64,000 nt of DNA from Ascidia mentula (taxonomy: Eukaryota; Chordata; Ascidiacea; Phlebobranchia; Ascidiidae): NCBI GenBank assembly GCA_947561715.1, contig OX387203.1, forward strand, positions 4,712,001-4,776,000. The letters are read 5' to 3'. The notes below the pieces were generated by a model. It saw nothing but the letters and a program-made list of their open reading frames with translations. It was not told the DNA's origin and ran no database searches. Positions 50,434-63,059 of this stretch are shown here, piece by piece; positions within the stretch are counted from its first letter, which is position 1, and every line of letters begins with the position of its first letter. The position numbers and the translations under genes are program-made.

Positions 50434-53400
50434 ACTCTCAGTAGATGAATAAGTAAAGAAAGCTCGTGACTTGTGACAGAAAAAGCAACGTTCAAACGAT
50501 AAAGCCGACTCAAATGGATAGTTACAAACCGATATATGTCGTTGTTGAGTTACCGGGTCCAGATTATCTTACGATTGTTAAAATTGTTGGATTCATTTTC
50601 ATTGTGCCTTCGAACGGTTCTTTTATATATATGACTGCTTTGTATGTACAGAAGCCTTTTTGTAATGTATCATAACCTTGTGTATGTTTATCTGTATCTT
50701 GTGCATACAATTTTTTCGTCAGTCATTGCGAGTGGCTTCCACAGCGCTCGGAGACACGGCCCCGACAAGTTTCATGTCCTTCCACAAAGTGTATGTTAAT
50801 ATGACTTCTATATATCGTTGCATGTTTGTGTGTATGTATGTGATTTTGCTATTGTGTCTGTTAGTGTTGTTAATTTCAAAACCAGCAAGAAATCGTTTTT
50901 TTTTTCACACGTCCTAACGAAAGTTTAACTAGCGATACTTTGTTTACAATTGTGGAAAACGATTTCGAACAGGTTACATTCTTAACAGCAACCACGATAA
51001 GTCTTCTTGTGCACCATTGACTGCAGTTACTCTCTGACCTATCAATTTGCTACACAGTAACGTTCAGCACCCATCTGCCTGATATATCATTCAAAATTTT
51101 TGCTAGCTCGGCTTGCATTAACCGTGTTGTCATTGTGCTTGCTATGCATGCCCATTCTTCGCATTGATTTCGTAAAAATCGTTTGTAAATTTTGAAAAAC
51201 ATGCCGCCCGTCGGGGCTTTTCTGGTACACAGAGTGCTTCGTTGGTGCGCATAATGATTTAATACAATTCATTGTAATAACTATCAGTTGGTGGAGGGAA
51301 CAAATTGATTGGCAATATCTAAATTATGGGTTTTTGTTTACCGACTACAGCCCAAAAACTCGCTCATACAAAGACAAAACATGCAGAATTAGAAAACTAT
51401 GATTAACAATGCACGAACAAATAATAAACAACAATGATCTTTAAACAAAAGTTATTCCCAGGCGGGTCCTAAGTCAATACACTCGAATATGTATGATTTG
51501 TTTCGTCGAGTGTTGACAATCCTTCATACGGAACGGTTCGCGAAAGTTCCCCACAGTCAGGGTTTTTCATGGATCGTTTGACGCCAAAATATGAATTTCT
51601 CAACTCGTTTGGATCCGTGGACTTCCTGGTCGATTAATTTGAATTTATTTAAAGTTTAATCATCTTGTACCTAGAACATTAAATGAACTTCGTCACTGAA
51701 AGTACTATTATTTTGGAAATTCCTGTGCCCCCTCGAGATATAGGTCTCTGTTGACTCTTAGTCAGTTGAGAAACACTGTTCTTAGTGGTTTAACGCAGTA
51801 ATTCTTAATCTTTGCACATATGCATAACCAGAATTGATGCCCAAACATTTTCCGAACCCCAGTTTAATTTACAATATGATACATAGATGATTAAATCCAA
51901 AATCACCCACAGTGATATGAGATGACTTCATTTTCGACTGGATAGATATTTGTGTTGAATGGAACGTGTACCTTATATGCTCATAACCGTATCATAGCCA
52001 ACCTGCAGTAATTGTAATCGCTCGCTTTTGGTATTAGTACCATCTATCTATATTTTTATGGCGAATGTTATAATCCTTTATTAAACTGCAAATCTGCAAA
52101 AAAACTATATTACTGTTTTATTTTGGCCAACTAAGTTATGTCACAAGTAAAATATAAAGTAAGACCTTGCAGGTCGAAACAGTGCGTGTATACACCCTGT
52201 CTGCGGCTCTCATTGATTATTATGGCTCGTTTGCGCATATAAAGTAAGACTGTTATGAACACCTAAATCGAGCCTTTACAAAGAGACCCCCGGAATCTGG
52301 TTAAGAACCATTGGTTTAGAAATGCCGATTTGAAAAAATGCCGATTGAAAATTGGAACTCGCCATAATGCCAACGTATTTAATGCCGACACCCATGCTAA
52401 GTTGGTTAACAGAACAACCGCGCATGTTTGTGTGTCAAGTCAGTCCAACACCGTTCATTGAAGCGCAGGAAACGAGTCTGTCAAACTCTATAGGTCACTT
52501 GTACACCGGAAGACACCGCAGCTCTTTCGTGGGCTTTCTGCCTCCATTGCACGCCGATGAATTAACGTAGATGGCGCGCAATGGAGCGAGATCTGCGGGC
52601 TGCGAGGGGAGGTTAAACGCCCCCGCGAGAAAGCTTTTTAAGCCGGGGAACGATTTGCAATCTTGTTTCGATGGAAGGCGGTATTTTAGTCGTTCGAGCG
52701 TTTGTATATAGCAGGAGATGCGTGGACACTGGGGCTTCTTTTGGCGTTTTGTGACTTCGTAGACTTGTGTATATTGCTATTAGGTTCTTGGAAGTTGTGA
52801 ATAAGAAAAGTCAAGAAAATGTTGCCTCCGTTGTTGCCAGTGCGCCGAAAGTCACTTTAAACCTACTTGTTTTAAAAATCTACCCAAATATTTCGAATAC
52901 CTGTATATGTGATTTTTACCGCCAGTAACTATAGTGACAACGTAGTTTTGTGTTGTAATATAGATGAAAAATGGTCATAATAATTGCTGTGAACTTTTCC
53001 ATTGTAGCGAAGAAATTAAAGGCGCCTTGTACCATTACGAATCGCACTGGGGGGCTTTGATGTTTTCAATACACGATTTTGGCAGCAAGAGGCGATGCGC
53101 ATAAATGACGTCGATGAAACAGGAAATCTTACCACGGTCAAATATGGGCGGTCTCGAGTGGGCTTTTGCGCTCAACGAACTAACATCAGTCACAACTCTG
53201 TTCCAATGTTTGCAATGTATAGGAAAGGGCGAAGAAGCAATGAAAAGTTTGGCAGTCGATGTTCAGAACATTTGGGCCTAATTATGGCATTTATTTGCGA
53301 GAAATATGCATCAAAAAAATGTTAAAGGTAATGTTTTTTGTAGTTGCAAGTCACCATTACGCACAAGTACAAGCTTAACGTGGTTTTATTTTCCAAATGA

Positions 53401-53823
53401 CTCCAGTGCAAGCGCATGAAGTATCAGACGGTTTTCGCAGACAGTTAAACGAAGGTCTAGATTTTGAAAGTGTTTCTATACACTGATAGTTGAATCACAG
53501 CCTACACAGGGTTGAAAATCCAAACATAAATATACTATTTTAAACTCATGCGTCAAAATATTCCACTTATAGCTATTGTTTACCCACCTGTATTGTATCG
53601 CAACAGTATGTGAGTTGAAGGTAGCAATTTGGCAAAGTGAACGTTACCAATTTTGCGCCTATATGCACACCCGGTCAACCATTCGACCGTTAAACAGTGT
53701 ACGTAGGGTAAGAAATTTAAAATCACTGCGCGTTGTTGACACAAGGCGACGGCTCAAGACTCGTTATTTGCGTTTTGAGATACAGGAAACAGTGGGAGTA
53801 GGTATACATACTGAGTACTGGGT
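50434..53823. other. Intergenic region between coiled-coil genes 1 and 2
   Basis: I found no convincing exon here. A solo end of the MITE family (AGGTCGAAACAGTG) is at about 52172. The stretch 52480-52700 is GC-rich, in contrast to its surroundings, and may be the promoter region of the next gene. Confidence 0.4.
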
Positions 53824-55669
53824 ATGGAAGCTGTTCGAAAGAAGATCGCTACTCTAAAGGACCAGGTTGATGAAAAAGACATACGTCTTGATGAACTGAC
53901 CGAAGAGGTGAAATGCAAAGATAAAGAAATTCAAGAGGTAGATCTGTTATTCTACTTCGGAATTGCCTTTTTTGTGTCAACTGGTGAATGAAATAACATA
54001 GCTGAGTGGTTTGCACGCGTATTTGCTCTGTTAGGAGCACAATCGTCATTTCACTTTTTGCCAATGTTTGCTATCGCCTGTATATTTTCCAGCAATATTC
54101 GTAATGTAACCACGAAAATCCCGACAAAGACTTTTTTATCGCAGACAACTTTAAGCAAATATAGTCAGCTTTCTTATCTCCCATGAAAAGTGTCACGGAT
54201 GTGTTCCACTTGTTGTTTATCATGTAAACCTACCGCATACCAAGCACTGACAAACCTGTCCTTGCTACATTTTCACATAATTATTTTTTGTTACCGCATC
54301 GAGATTCCAACCCTAGGCAAGAACCCCGATAGCATGTTTTGTAGTTGTTATATGAGTCACGCGCCTTTAACGGCATTGCCACTCGCTCGCACAGCATTTG
54401 TGCACGATGTACAGAAGCAGCAGAAATTTTTACTTTTTAGTGCCACCTGGCCGTCGATAGCGAAATGAATAGAGCACCCATGTAGAGATAAAGAGTAAAT
54501 ATGTGTTTTCTTTTAAAATGTGTGAAGGTGCAGGAGGATAACGACGCTTTAAAGCGAGAGGTTGAAAAGTTGAAACAACAGGAAGGGAAATTGGAAGGTG
54601 AAAATCCAATTTATAACAATCTGTCTTTTTGTTTGTTAATGGGAAAGATCTATCGAAGCTGTTTCACTGTCTTCGTTTTTACTCTTTTTTTTAACATCAC
54701 TGCCAAAGTGTCAAAATTGCTGGTGCTAGTTTGTTACAATATGAGTTACCTAAGTCTGTTGCTTGTTAGTAAGACTTGTCCAATAACTGTAGATGAATCT
54801 AGCACTCGGTTGGGCATTTTCTATTTCTCTGCGACAGTAAATTAATACAATTGGTATAGATTGTGAAGCAATAAGCCTCTAATATATGTCAGCAGATTTT
54901 TAATTTGAAAAATCGACTTCGCTGATGTAGGCTAAGCTTCGTCAATTCTTGCAAATATTGCATAATAATCTAAGAGGAATTAAACACACATTAAACACCG
55001 CTGCATTTTGTCAATTGAATCTGGAAACTTGTAAGTGTATTTTGGTTTTCAGACGATAGAGACGAGGCTCGCGAGAGAGTAAAAGAGGTGAGTTTGCGTA
55101 AAACTTAAAATCGCATTCGTCAACATGTCTTTCCCTCAAATATGTTACCCTCAGATAGGAAAAAAGTATAACAATAAGGACAATGCAGTAGCATTACCAG
55201 CTGCCGATGCCGTATCAACAAAATTCTAATTTTTTTATCCAATATCTTACAGGTTGAATGTGAGTTACAGAATATGGAACGTGAAAATGCAAGTCTACGT
55301 TCACAGGCTGATGCATTGGAAGGTAAATACAATGAGATTTATGCCTCTTTTAAGTCACGATTGAAAAGTCATTCTAGCGCCTAGTTATAGCGATGGTATG
55401 CGATGTCTAATGAATGGTCCACAATTTTTTAATAAAACTGTTTCGGCAAAAGTCATCAGATGTTAAAGAACCAGCGCTATACGAATGTTAATCTACAGCA
55501 TTTTCCGTGCTGTGACAAGTGCACTTACTTGGTACAAATAAAATAAAAGCCTATAGTAAACTATGATGTTATTTACTTGACAATAGAGCAACTGAAACAA
55601 GCCGGTTTGAGATACGACGCATTGAAGGAGGAACATGACACCACATTATCTGAATTGAGAGAAATGTGA
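53824..55669 (+). CDS. Mini-tropomyosin-like coiled-coil protein 2
   Basis: Exons: 53824-53937, 54528-54597, 55053-55087, 55253-55322, 55587-55669 (372 nt, 123 residues). The protein is entirely coiled coil, starts MEAVRKKIATLKDQVDEKD and ends 'LKEEHDTTLSELREM'. First and last exons are exactly 114 and 83 nt with the same phases as gene 1, while the middle is shorter still. The two share ancestry with tropomyosin exons 1 and 9. An alternative acceptor 6 nt into exon 2 (54534) would drop two residues. At this length it spans only about three of the seven actin sites a full tropomyosin covers, which is an inference from size. Confidence 0.78.
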
Positions 55670-55806
55670 TGAAGGACTTTTGCCACACTGCTAACTGCTC
55701 TGTATGCTTACTCTATTAACATCACATATGTGCGCTTTGGCATTTTGTTGCGTGTGATGGCTGAAAGAGTTTCTTGTTGGTTTTGATTTATTGGTTAGTA
55801 TCCAGC

Positions 55807-55812
55807 AATAAA
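55807..55812 (+). terminator. Poly(A) signal of coiled-coil gene 2
   Basis: AATAAA, 138 nt after the stop. Confidence 0.55.
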
Positions 55813-56586
55813 ATGGAATTTATGCGCGAGAAGAGGTTGCAGCTTCAACCGCGTCGTGTTGTTTCGCAATGCGTTTCGTTATGTTTGCTATGAAAGAAAA
55901 TACAACAATATAATGTTTAAGCGTAACCTTATAAACAGAAACAGTTGTTTGAGATTCATAATCGTCCTCTTTGTTGTTGAAACTTCTTGATCTATGTTGT
56001 CTACAATATATTTGTCCATTATGCTGCCTACAGTATGATAAGATATTATTTTTGGGTCGACAAACAATCCGAATGAAATATGTTCCTGGAACAAAGTGAA
56101 ACTTAGCAATTATACGCATAGAATTTTGTCAAATTTTGCCTTTAGACTATGCCAAATTAAGATGACTATTTTCAACGCTTGTAAAGCAAAAGTCCCGAGA
56201 AATACGTTAGAGGATCAGTACATTCTACCCTTAAGTTAAAACCACATTTTTGAAAGAGATATGTTCCTGAGCTTATAAGTTTGTTGACTTATAGACAAGT
56301 ATATTTCGCTAAAATGCACCGTCAGTGTCTGTAAAAAAAAAACCTAAAAAGGGTACGGCCGAATTTTGTCGCTGCTCTCATTATCATACTGTGTTGTTTT
56401 TAACCGTCTTTGTTTTTGATCTACGTAATCATAGCCACACACAATTGACGTTTTAAAACACACGGAAACGACGAGATGCAGGGGACTGACGAAACTGCAT
56501 CAAACAACAAATATTTTGTGATATATTGCACGACGTTGGCAAGAGAGCACATTTGAGTGAGCAGTATTATAGTCGCAACAATTACA

Positions 56587-58100
56587 ATGGAAGAATTCCT
56601 TAAACGACAAATACAATCTTGGATGTCCAAAGTAAAACAACTTGAAGACGAAATCGAAAAACTGAAGATAGAAAATGGGTTTCTTGAATATGAAATCGAA
56701 CAAGTAAATGAAAAACATTAGACAGCAAATAAACAGTAGAAATATTGCACCAGCAAGCAAACGGCCACGTGAAATGATTATAGTTGGCCTTGACACAAAA
56801 TTTTCTACAAATAAGTTCTGCCAAATAAACAGTAATACCGCAGTAGTACCGAATAACATCTTCAAATTTTTTTTGCAGCTAAAGAAGGAAAATGACAATT
56901 TGAAACAACAAATAGTAACTGGAAAGGACGCCAGTACATCAACGTAATTAGTTTTGCCATAAAGGTTATGCACATCGAATTTAAAAAAGTTTTTTTTTGT
57001 TAGGTCGGAGACCGAAAGTAGAAAGGTAAGCGTGGGATTGCACAAGTGAAGTTTTATTCAACTCACAATGTATAAGCTGTTGCCGAAAAGTCCTAGAAAA
57101 AGTGAACATGAATATATTTTCTGCAATATGGGCCAGCACAATTCAAGTTGTTCTAAAAACCCCTTCGAACCGCACACCACACACGTGTATTTTTCAGTTA
57201 CAAATTCAAGTAAAAAAAATGGACATGAAACTCGTGACGGTGAAGACACAAATCAAAAACCTGGAAGAAGAATTAAAGGCGGTTTCAGCAAAATTGGACG
57301 GGTAATTATGTTTGCGTAGATTTCCGAAATACATGAAATGATTAAAATATTGTGTATAAGCTGCAGACAGATGGCCACTGTTTCGACCTAAAAGGATTAA
57401 AATATTGTTGAAATCGCAATTCGTGTAACAAATAAAATCGAATCACTTTGAGATCTTTTGCGACTTTTATGTGAGAAAATAAATACATTTTTTTTTTAAA
57501 TTTACGCAATGAAAGCCTTAATTGCAAATTCAGCGAAATAAACATGCTTTTTGTTTCAGTGACACTGAAAAACGTGTGCAAGAAGATTCGGTAAGTGTTA
57601 AGAGAAAAAATTACATAAAGTTCGTTTTCAGTTAATCTACAGCAGTAAGAAGATAGTTCTTAACTACAATTTCTTTAAAAAAAACTATTGTGCCCGAGAA
57701 TTTTTCTCACAATTAGCAAAATTTAAATGTTATAACCTTGCATGACTGTTGATATTATACAGTTACTCTATATACCAACTTTCCAAGTATATATTTGTTA
57801 GTTCGCTGTTTCTTGAACACAGACAAAAAAAAGTATTTTAGTCAAACACTTGTAGCAGGACTACCCAAATTCTTTTATTCGGTGACCCTGTTGTGAAAAA
57901 AAAATTTCTTTGCTAACCCCTTGATGTGGTCCAAATAGGATTGTGGTGGATAGTTTAAGAAGTCGTGACTTCCGTTAAAGTCTTACACAGGTGTAGCAAT
58001 GCACGTACGGTCTTGAAAACTTTATATGGGTCTACTTTTGTATTTACAGCCTGGATTGGGACTATTTGATTCACCTTTACCCAAGCTACCAGGTTTATAA
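56587..58100 (+). CDS. Tropomyosin-like coiled-coil protein 3, diverged
   Basis: Exons: 56587-56703, 56879-56943, 57004-57025, 57198-57301, 57560-57590, 58050-58100 (390 nt, 129 residues); all phases agree. The first exon is 117 nt (39 codons) and begins MEEFLKRQIQSWMSKVKQLEDE, a loose match to the tropomyosin N-terminus. Heptads run through 'LKKENDNLKQQI' and 'VKTQIKNLEEELKAVSAKL'. It lacks the 83-nt last exon and ends with a Pro-rich 'PGLGLFDSPLPKLPGL', so the coil cannot overlap head-to-tail like tropomyosin. Tandem position and first-exon size suggest the same family, but it could be an unrelated coiled coil. Confidence 0.7.
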
Positions 58101-58112
58101 ACTGTGTAATAT

Positions 58113-58118
58113 AATAAA
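58113..58118 (+). terminator. Poly(A) signal of coiled-coil gene 3
   Basis: AATAAA, 13 nt after the stop. This is closer than usual, so a later site may also be used. Confidence 0.45.
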
Positions 58119-61100
58119 TATGAAATTATATGGCTTGTTGTTGCAATATGTGCTTGTTTTGTTATTTACGTGTTACCCGGTATAATATGTTGGATGCTTT
58201 TAATACACAGACGTCTTACTTGTATAATTATTTTCGCTCATGACGAAACGAAATAGTTATGTATGCATACTTGACACCTCTCCAATAAACGTGTTTCAAC
58301 GTGTAGCATAGCTTGCATAAATTATTTCATAACCTGCGGCAGATATGCTGAGTATTGATGTCAACACACATGCGTTTATATCACAGGTAATTGCATTCAA
58401 CATATCACACAAAATTAATAATAATGCGGATGTTCACAAAATAACGGCACAATGCAAAAATCACGATGTTTTAAGCAAGCTAGTTATCATTGCTGTGCGT
58501 AATACCAAGGCGTTACAATAACATTTAAAAGGATTGTTTCGGAGAATTATTACAAAAACAGGACCGTATAGAAAAAAAATGTTTCTACTGAAATTTCTTT
58601 GCAAGAAAACCGTCAGTTTATACCACATTTCTGCATACACCGCTAATACAATAGAATGCGTTATAAACAGAACAATAAACACCACTTATACTATACAATG
58701 AAATATACCAGGCCGTCCAGAACGATAAGAAATATGAGTTTGGTCAACGCTATTGTTTCTGATGCGCTGCGTTCACAAAAATTTTATATTTTTTTTTTAT
58801 AATTTTTGAAACATTTTTTTAGCATTTGACTACCAAGTAACGTAACAATATGTGGTGAACTATAAAAGTTTACCTTAACAATACGGATGAACAAGTTTTG
58901 CCTTGCCTTGTGTAAAACCGTAAATGTAAAATACATAATACATGATTATTTTTGTTAAAAATCCGAGAAGAGAGCTTAAGAGAACAGCAAAATTGAATTG
59001 GCGACGATATGTATGAGCCTATTATCGAGTGAGACGCAACGATATAATAGAACTGGATGTGGTTTAGTTATAGCTGATTAAGAAATGCGACAATACACAT
59101 AACAACATGCAGCCAAACAAAAGCACAAATAGACGATCTTGATTAAAATACGTTTTTATTACCGTGCATAGTTTTTCATCTGCCGTATTGTCAGACATAT
59201 ACGCATAACATGAGGCATGCATTGACTTACCCTCGCAGTTTTCGAGACAGTTTCGTTTGCTGCAAAGCACTCGCTTTCGTAAGAGTAGTTGGATAAGCTG
59301 GCGTTAGATGTGGTGTTCACCCGGATGACAAAACATACTATTTATATATACACGTTTTCAGTTTATGCATAGACTACACATATTTACTGTAGGGAATGTG
59401 ACCTGATAAGGCAAAGTGTGTCTCGCGAAATTTCGTTTTACAACAGTTATTCCTTTAATCGGTCTATCTCAGTAAGTGCCGATAATACAATGGAAAAGAA
59501 GGAGTGTTGCTACACGAAATTCAAACCCTTCCTTTAGATTAAGTTTAACACGCCTGATGTAACTTGTTTAGAAATAAGACTAGTGTTGTGCCAAAGCTCG
59601 AAACACGTTGACTTGCCATGGCGAGTATTGCCACGTTAATTCCATTCCTCAGCGAGTATAGACGTTGATAACACCGAAGGTGATCATTCCTACCAGAACG
59701 TATCGTGTCTTCACGTAACAGCCAGGGTTTTCTCCCTGAATTGGAAAATATTTTTAGTTTTCGTAAATTATAATTAGGTTTTTATATCGAGCAAGTGAAT
59801 GTATAAACAGTATTGCAAAGGTCTGCGTGACGTACGTCAGCCATTCATCAACCGTTGCCATACACCAAATTTCAGACTGGAGTTAAAAGAAAAAAATTGA
59901 TGGGTATTTATATGACTCAAAACAGATTATTTTGTAAGCGATTTACAGGTAAACACGAATACGATAACTTCACATTTTCTCCCGCCTGTCTCCTTTTTTT
60001 TTTTCTTCGCAGTGTCCAAACCCAACAAACATTCCTTCAGAGTTGATTGCTCATTGAGAACGCCACAAACATTGCTTAAGGGGCACGGTTTCTTCAAGAA
60101 AAACAGTCACACCCGAAACGTCGGGCAAGGAAATTTTCGTGCTTGTTTGTTTCTTTGATGCTCCTCTATATCAGGGTCCCTGCGGCGCAAATCAAAACGC
60201 TGATGAAAATTGGGAAACGTTTTTCTCTTCGCCTTCAATCCACAGAACGTGTTGCTTCATTCGCTCAAGTTTTTACAACGGAAGGTTGTGTTTGGTTTCA
60301 ACAGGTGAGTGATTAACTTCCCATAATCTATAACCCTTTGTAACATTTAATTAACTGATAGGGCTGGTAAGGTTGTTCTTCAAATCGATCCCAACATATG
60401 CATGTTGCTTGCTGTCTTGTTTTGTGGTGTGACTTTGCTTGTCTTGCATGTTTGTTTGTGTTCCAACATTATCATTAGGAAGCGGAACTTTTAACATGGC
60501 GCCCGATCGTAGTTGGAACACGTGCGTTTTAGTTAGGGTCACGTGATCTCGTTATGTTGGGATCGAATATGATGGAACGACCGTTTTAAATACCTCGTAT
60601 TATAGTGAATTTATAGCAATATTAATAAAGGTGATATATTTTTATTTTACATGCTGCAACCTGGACAATATTATTCAGACCTGGTGAGGCATCTTGAACC
60701 TATTGGTGAGTTGTATCACTGTTTCTTTTGGTTGTATCAAAAAACATAGCAATTTTTTTATCTTCAACTTTTTTTTCAGATTGAAACAAAATCGGACTCT
60801 TGTTTTTCACTGGAATGATAACTGTTGCTTGGCGTTTTTCTTTATTGCTTGGCGTTTAAATTTGACACATTTAAACAGACTTGCCCAGTCTTTTTTTTTA
60901 CAGGTCAGTGTTGCGTTAAATTGACGTAACGTGTTTAATAACAAACCAAATTGAATTTTGTCATTACAGGTATGTGGAATCGTTAATACGGTACTGTAAG
61001 CTTCATATTTACGAAAATGGTTTCAAATCCGGTTTCCTTGTCTCAAAATATTCAGCACAGCAACTACTTCACTTACTCTTGAAAGACCGATGTGTGTTCG

Positions 61101-62925
61101 TGGAAGATTATTTTAACTTTTAATCGTAACGCTTGTGTATTTACTTCGCTGTTGTACGATTTCTTTCGTGGTGGCGCGTCATTGTTTGTGTCGAAAGTTA
61201 GAAAACTACGTTCACGACGTTTATAGCTGGACCACCGGGTGCACACGGCGGTGTTGCTTTCAACGTTGTGAACACAGAGCATAGGATGGTTACGTTTAAC
61301 TTGCGGTATGCGATTTTTAACGGTTCGAAATCGGTTGCGCTAAAAGTAGCGAAAAAACACATCCTGCGCAAATAAAAAGAAAATGGTCAGTCTACTTTTT
61401 GGGAAGTAGTAGTTGGTTTAGAAAAGGGAAGGAAAGCAGTAGACATAATATAATGCAATAAAAGATCCTACACCACAAGCGAGAACAATAAACACCGGTG
61501 AGAAGTAGGAAAACAAAGATGTAAAATTTTAAACGATTAACATGAAACCAATCACCAGGAACATGGGGTTTAGTGCAGCTTGGACCTCTACAAGAAAATG
61601 ATAGTGCCTTCACACAATTTGTGTTGTTTATTGCCCTAACGCTCCGGCACGAACAAAATTAACATCGCGCACCTGATTAGGAAGCAGGAGGTACAAGTGA
61701 GTTATTGAATTTGGATAAATGATTATTTATTAAAACGACCAGGAGACCTTATTTATGCGCAAAAAAGCCATATTATTGGAAAGCTGCAGGCAGGGTGTGT
61801 ACAAGCACTGTTTCGACCTGTAAGGTCTCACCAGTGCAGCTGTTGAGTGGCACTGTGCTAGCTTTTACACTAGCAGGCACACTAATATCCACTTTGTGGT
61901 ACCTTTCAGTCAACGTCGAACTGCAGGGTACTCTGCACTGAGTATCGAAACCTTATACGCATGTGGTATTATGAGGTTTTCACAATGCAAATCGCTGTTG
62001 ATTTTAGGAGTGTTGAAGTGTTGCATCTTAAGTGCGTCTCGGTCACCACTTCAACGGTTTTTCCCCCGTACAACATGCGATAAGGACCCAAAAAAATCGA
62101 AACCTTTTATTCCGCCTAAAGCAAAGTTTAGGAGGACCCACTATTTGCAAACACAATAGGCAGTAATCTAACATTATTCATGTGAGGTCGGGGCACAAAA
62201 AAACTAAAGAGTTATTTTTTGATTTTTCCGTTTTTGATTTTTCGAAAATAGTTAACTTTTTGTCTGTGGTGCCTTGCATGTTCTGGTAAACACATTCTGA
62301 TAAAACATTAATTGAAATTTTCTAGGGTTTTTACCGACTTTTTTTACTAAAACGTCACCGAATTTCTACACGTATGATAGTTGCGAACGATTCTGTGTGC
62401 ATAAAAACACCAAAAGGAGTGTTTTTAAAATATGTCACTTATATGTTCTGGTAGATACATTTTGATAAATCATTCATTGACATTTTATGTATATGTGATA
62501 GTTGCAAACGATTCCAAGTGCATTAAAACGCGTTTGCGACACATTGCGTTTCACATTAACACTTAGACCATTTGCATTGTAAAAATAAATTCCATGTAAG
62601 TTATGTTATTTTGTTTCATTCGTTCATCATTCGCATTTGTTACAGCTTGCACACCATGGTATGAGTGTAGCTTCGCACGACATCCAATCCGTTATCTTTT
62701 ATAGTTCCGTTGATATTCCAGTCAACAATCGACACGCAATCAGGCAGTTCTGAACCTGTAACCTATCGCTCACCTATAACCTTTTGCTGTACAAACTACT
62801 CCAGACACTAACTGACCTGACAAGTTTTCTTGCTTTAAATTCATGCAATTGTTTTTAAGTGTGTCTTGAATCACCCAACGAGGGTAAAATGGATTTATCT
62901 TTAATGAGTAGAAAAGATACAAACG
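58119..62925. other. Gene-poor AT-rich region
   Basis: I assign no gene here. An exon-like piece lies at 60246-60304 (strong acceptor TCCACAG, donor CAGgtgagt, open in all three frames), and pyrimidine-rich acceptors occur near 60012, 60780, 60902 and 60968. This looks like an untranslated or noncoding transcript, or the start of a gene whose body I cannot see. A solo MITE end is at about 61785-61850. Confidence 0.35.
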
Positions 62926-63004
62926 TCTCCCGATAGTCTAGTGGTTAAGATTCCTTGCCATTCGCATTAGGACGAAGTTCTCGGTTCGAACCTCACTGTA
63001 AAAT
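62926..63004 (+). repeat. tRNA-Glu-derived SINE head or pseudogene
   Basis: It starts TCTCCCGATAGTCTAGTGG, one or two changes from the 5' end of animal tRNA-Glu, and has a B-box-like GGTTCGAACCTC. The acceptor stem does not close and the anticodon arm is altered, so it is a derived copy. It abuts the satellite-family copy that follows. Confidence 0.6.
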
Positions 63005-63059
63005 TTGCGCTCATTGTTTTGGCAAAAAAATGTTTAAAAGAAAGATATAACGACAACTC

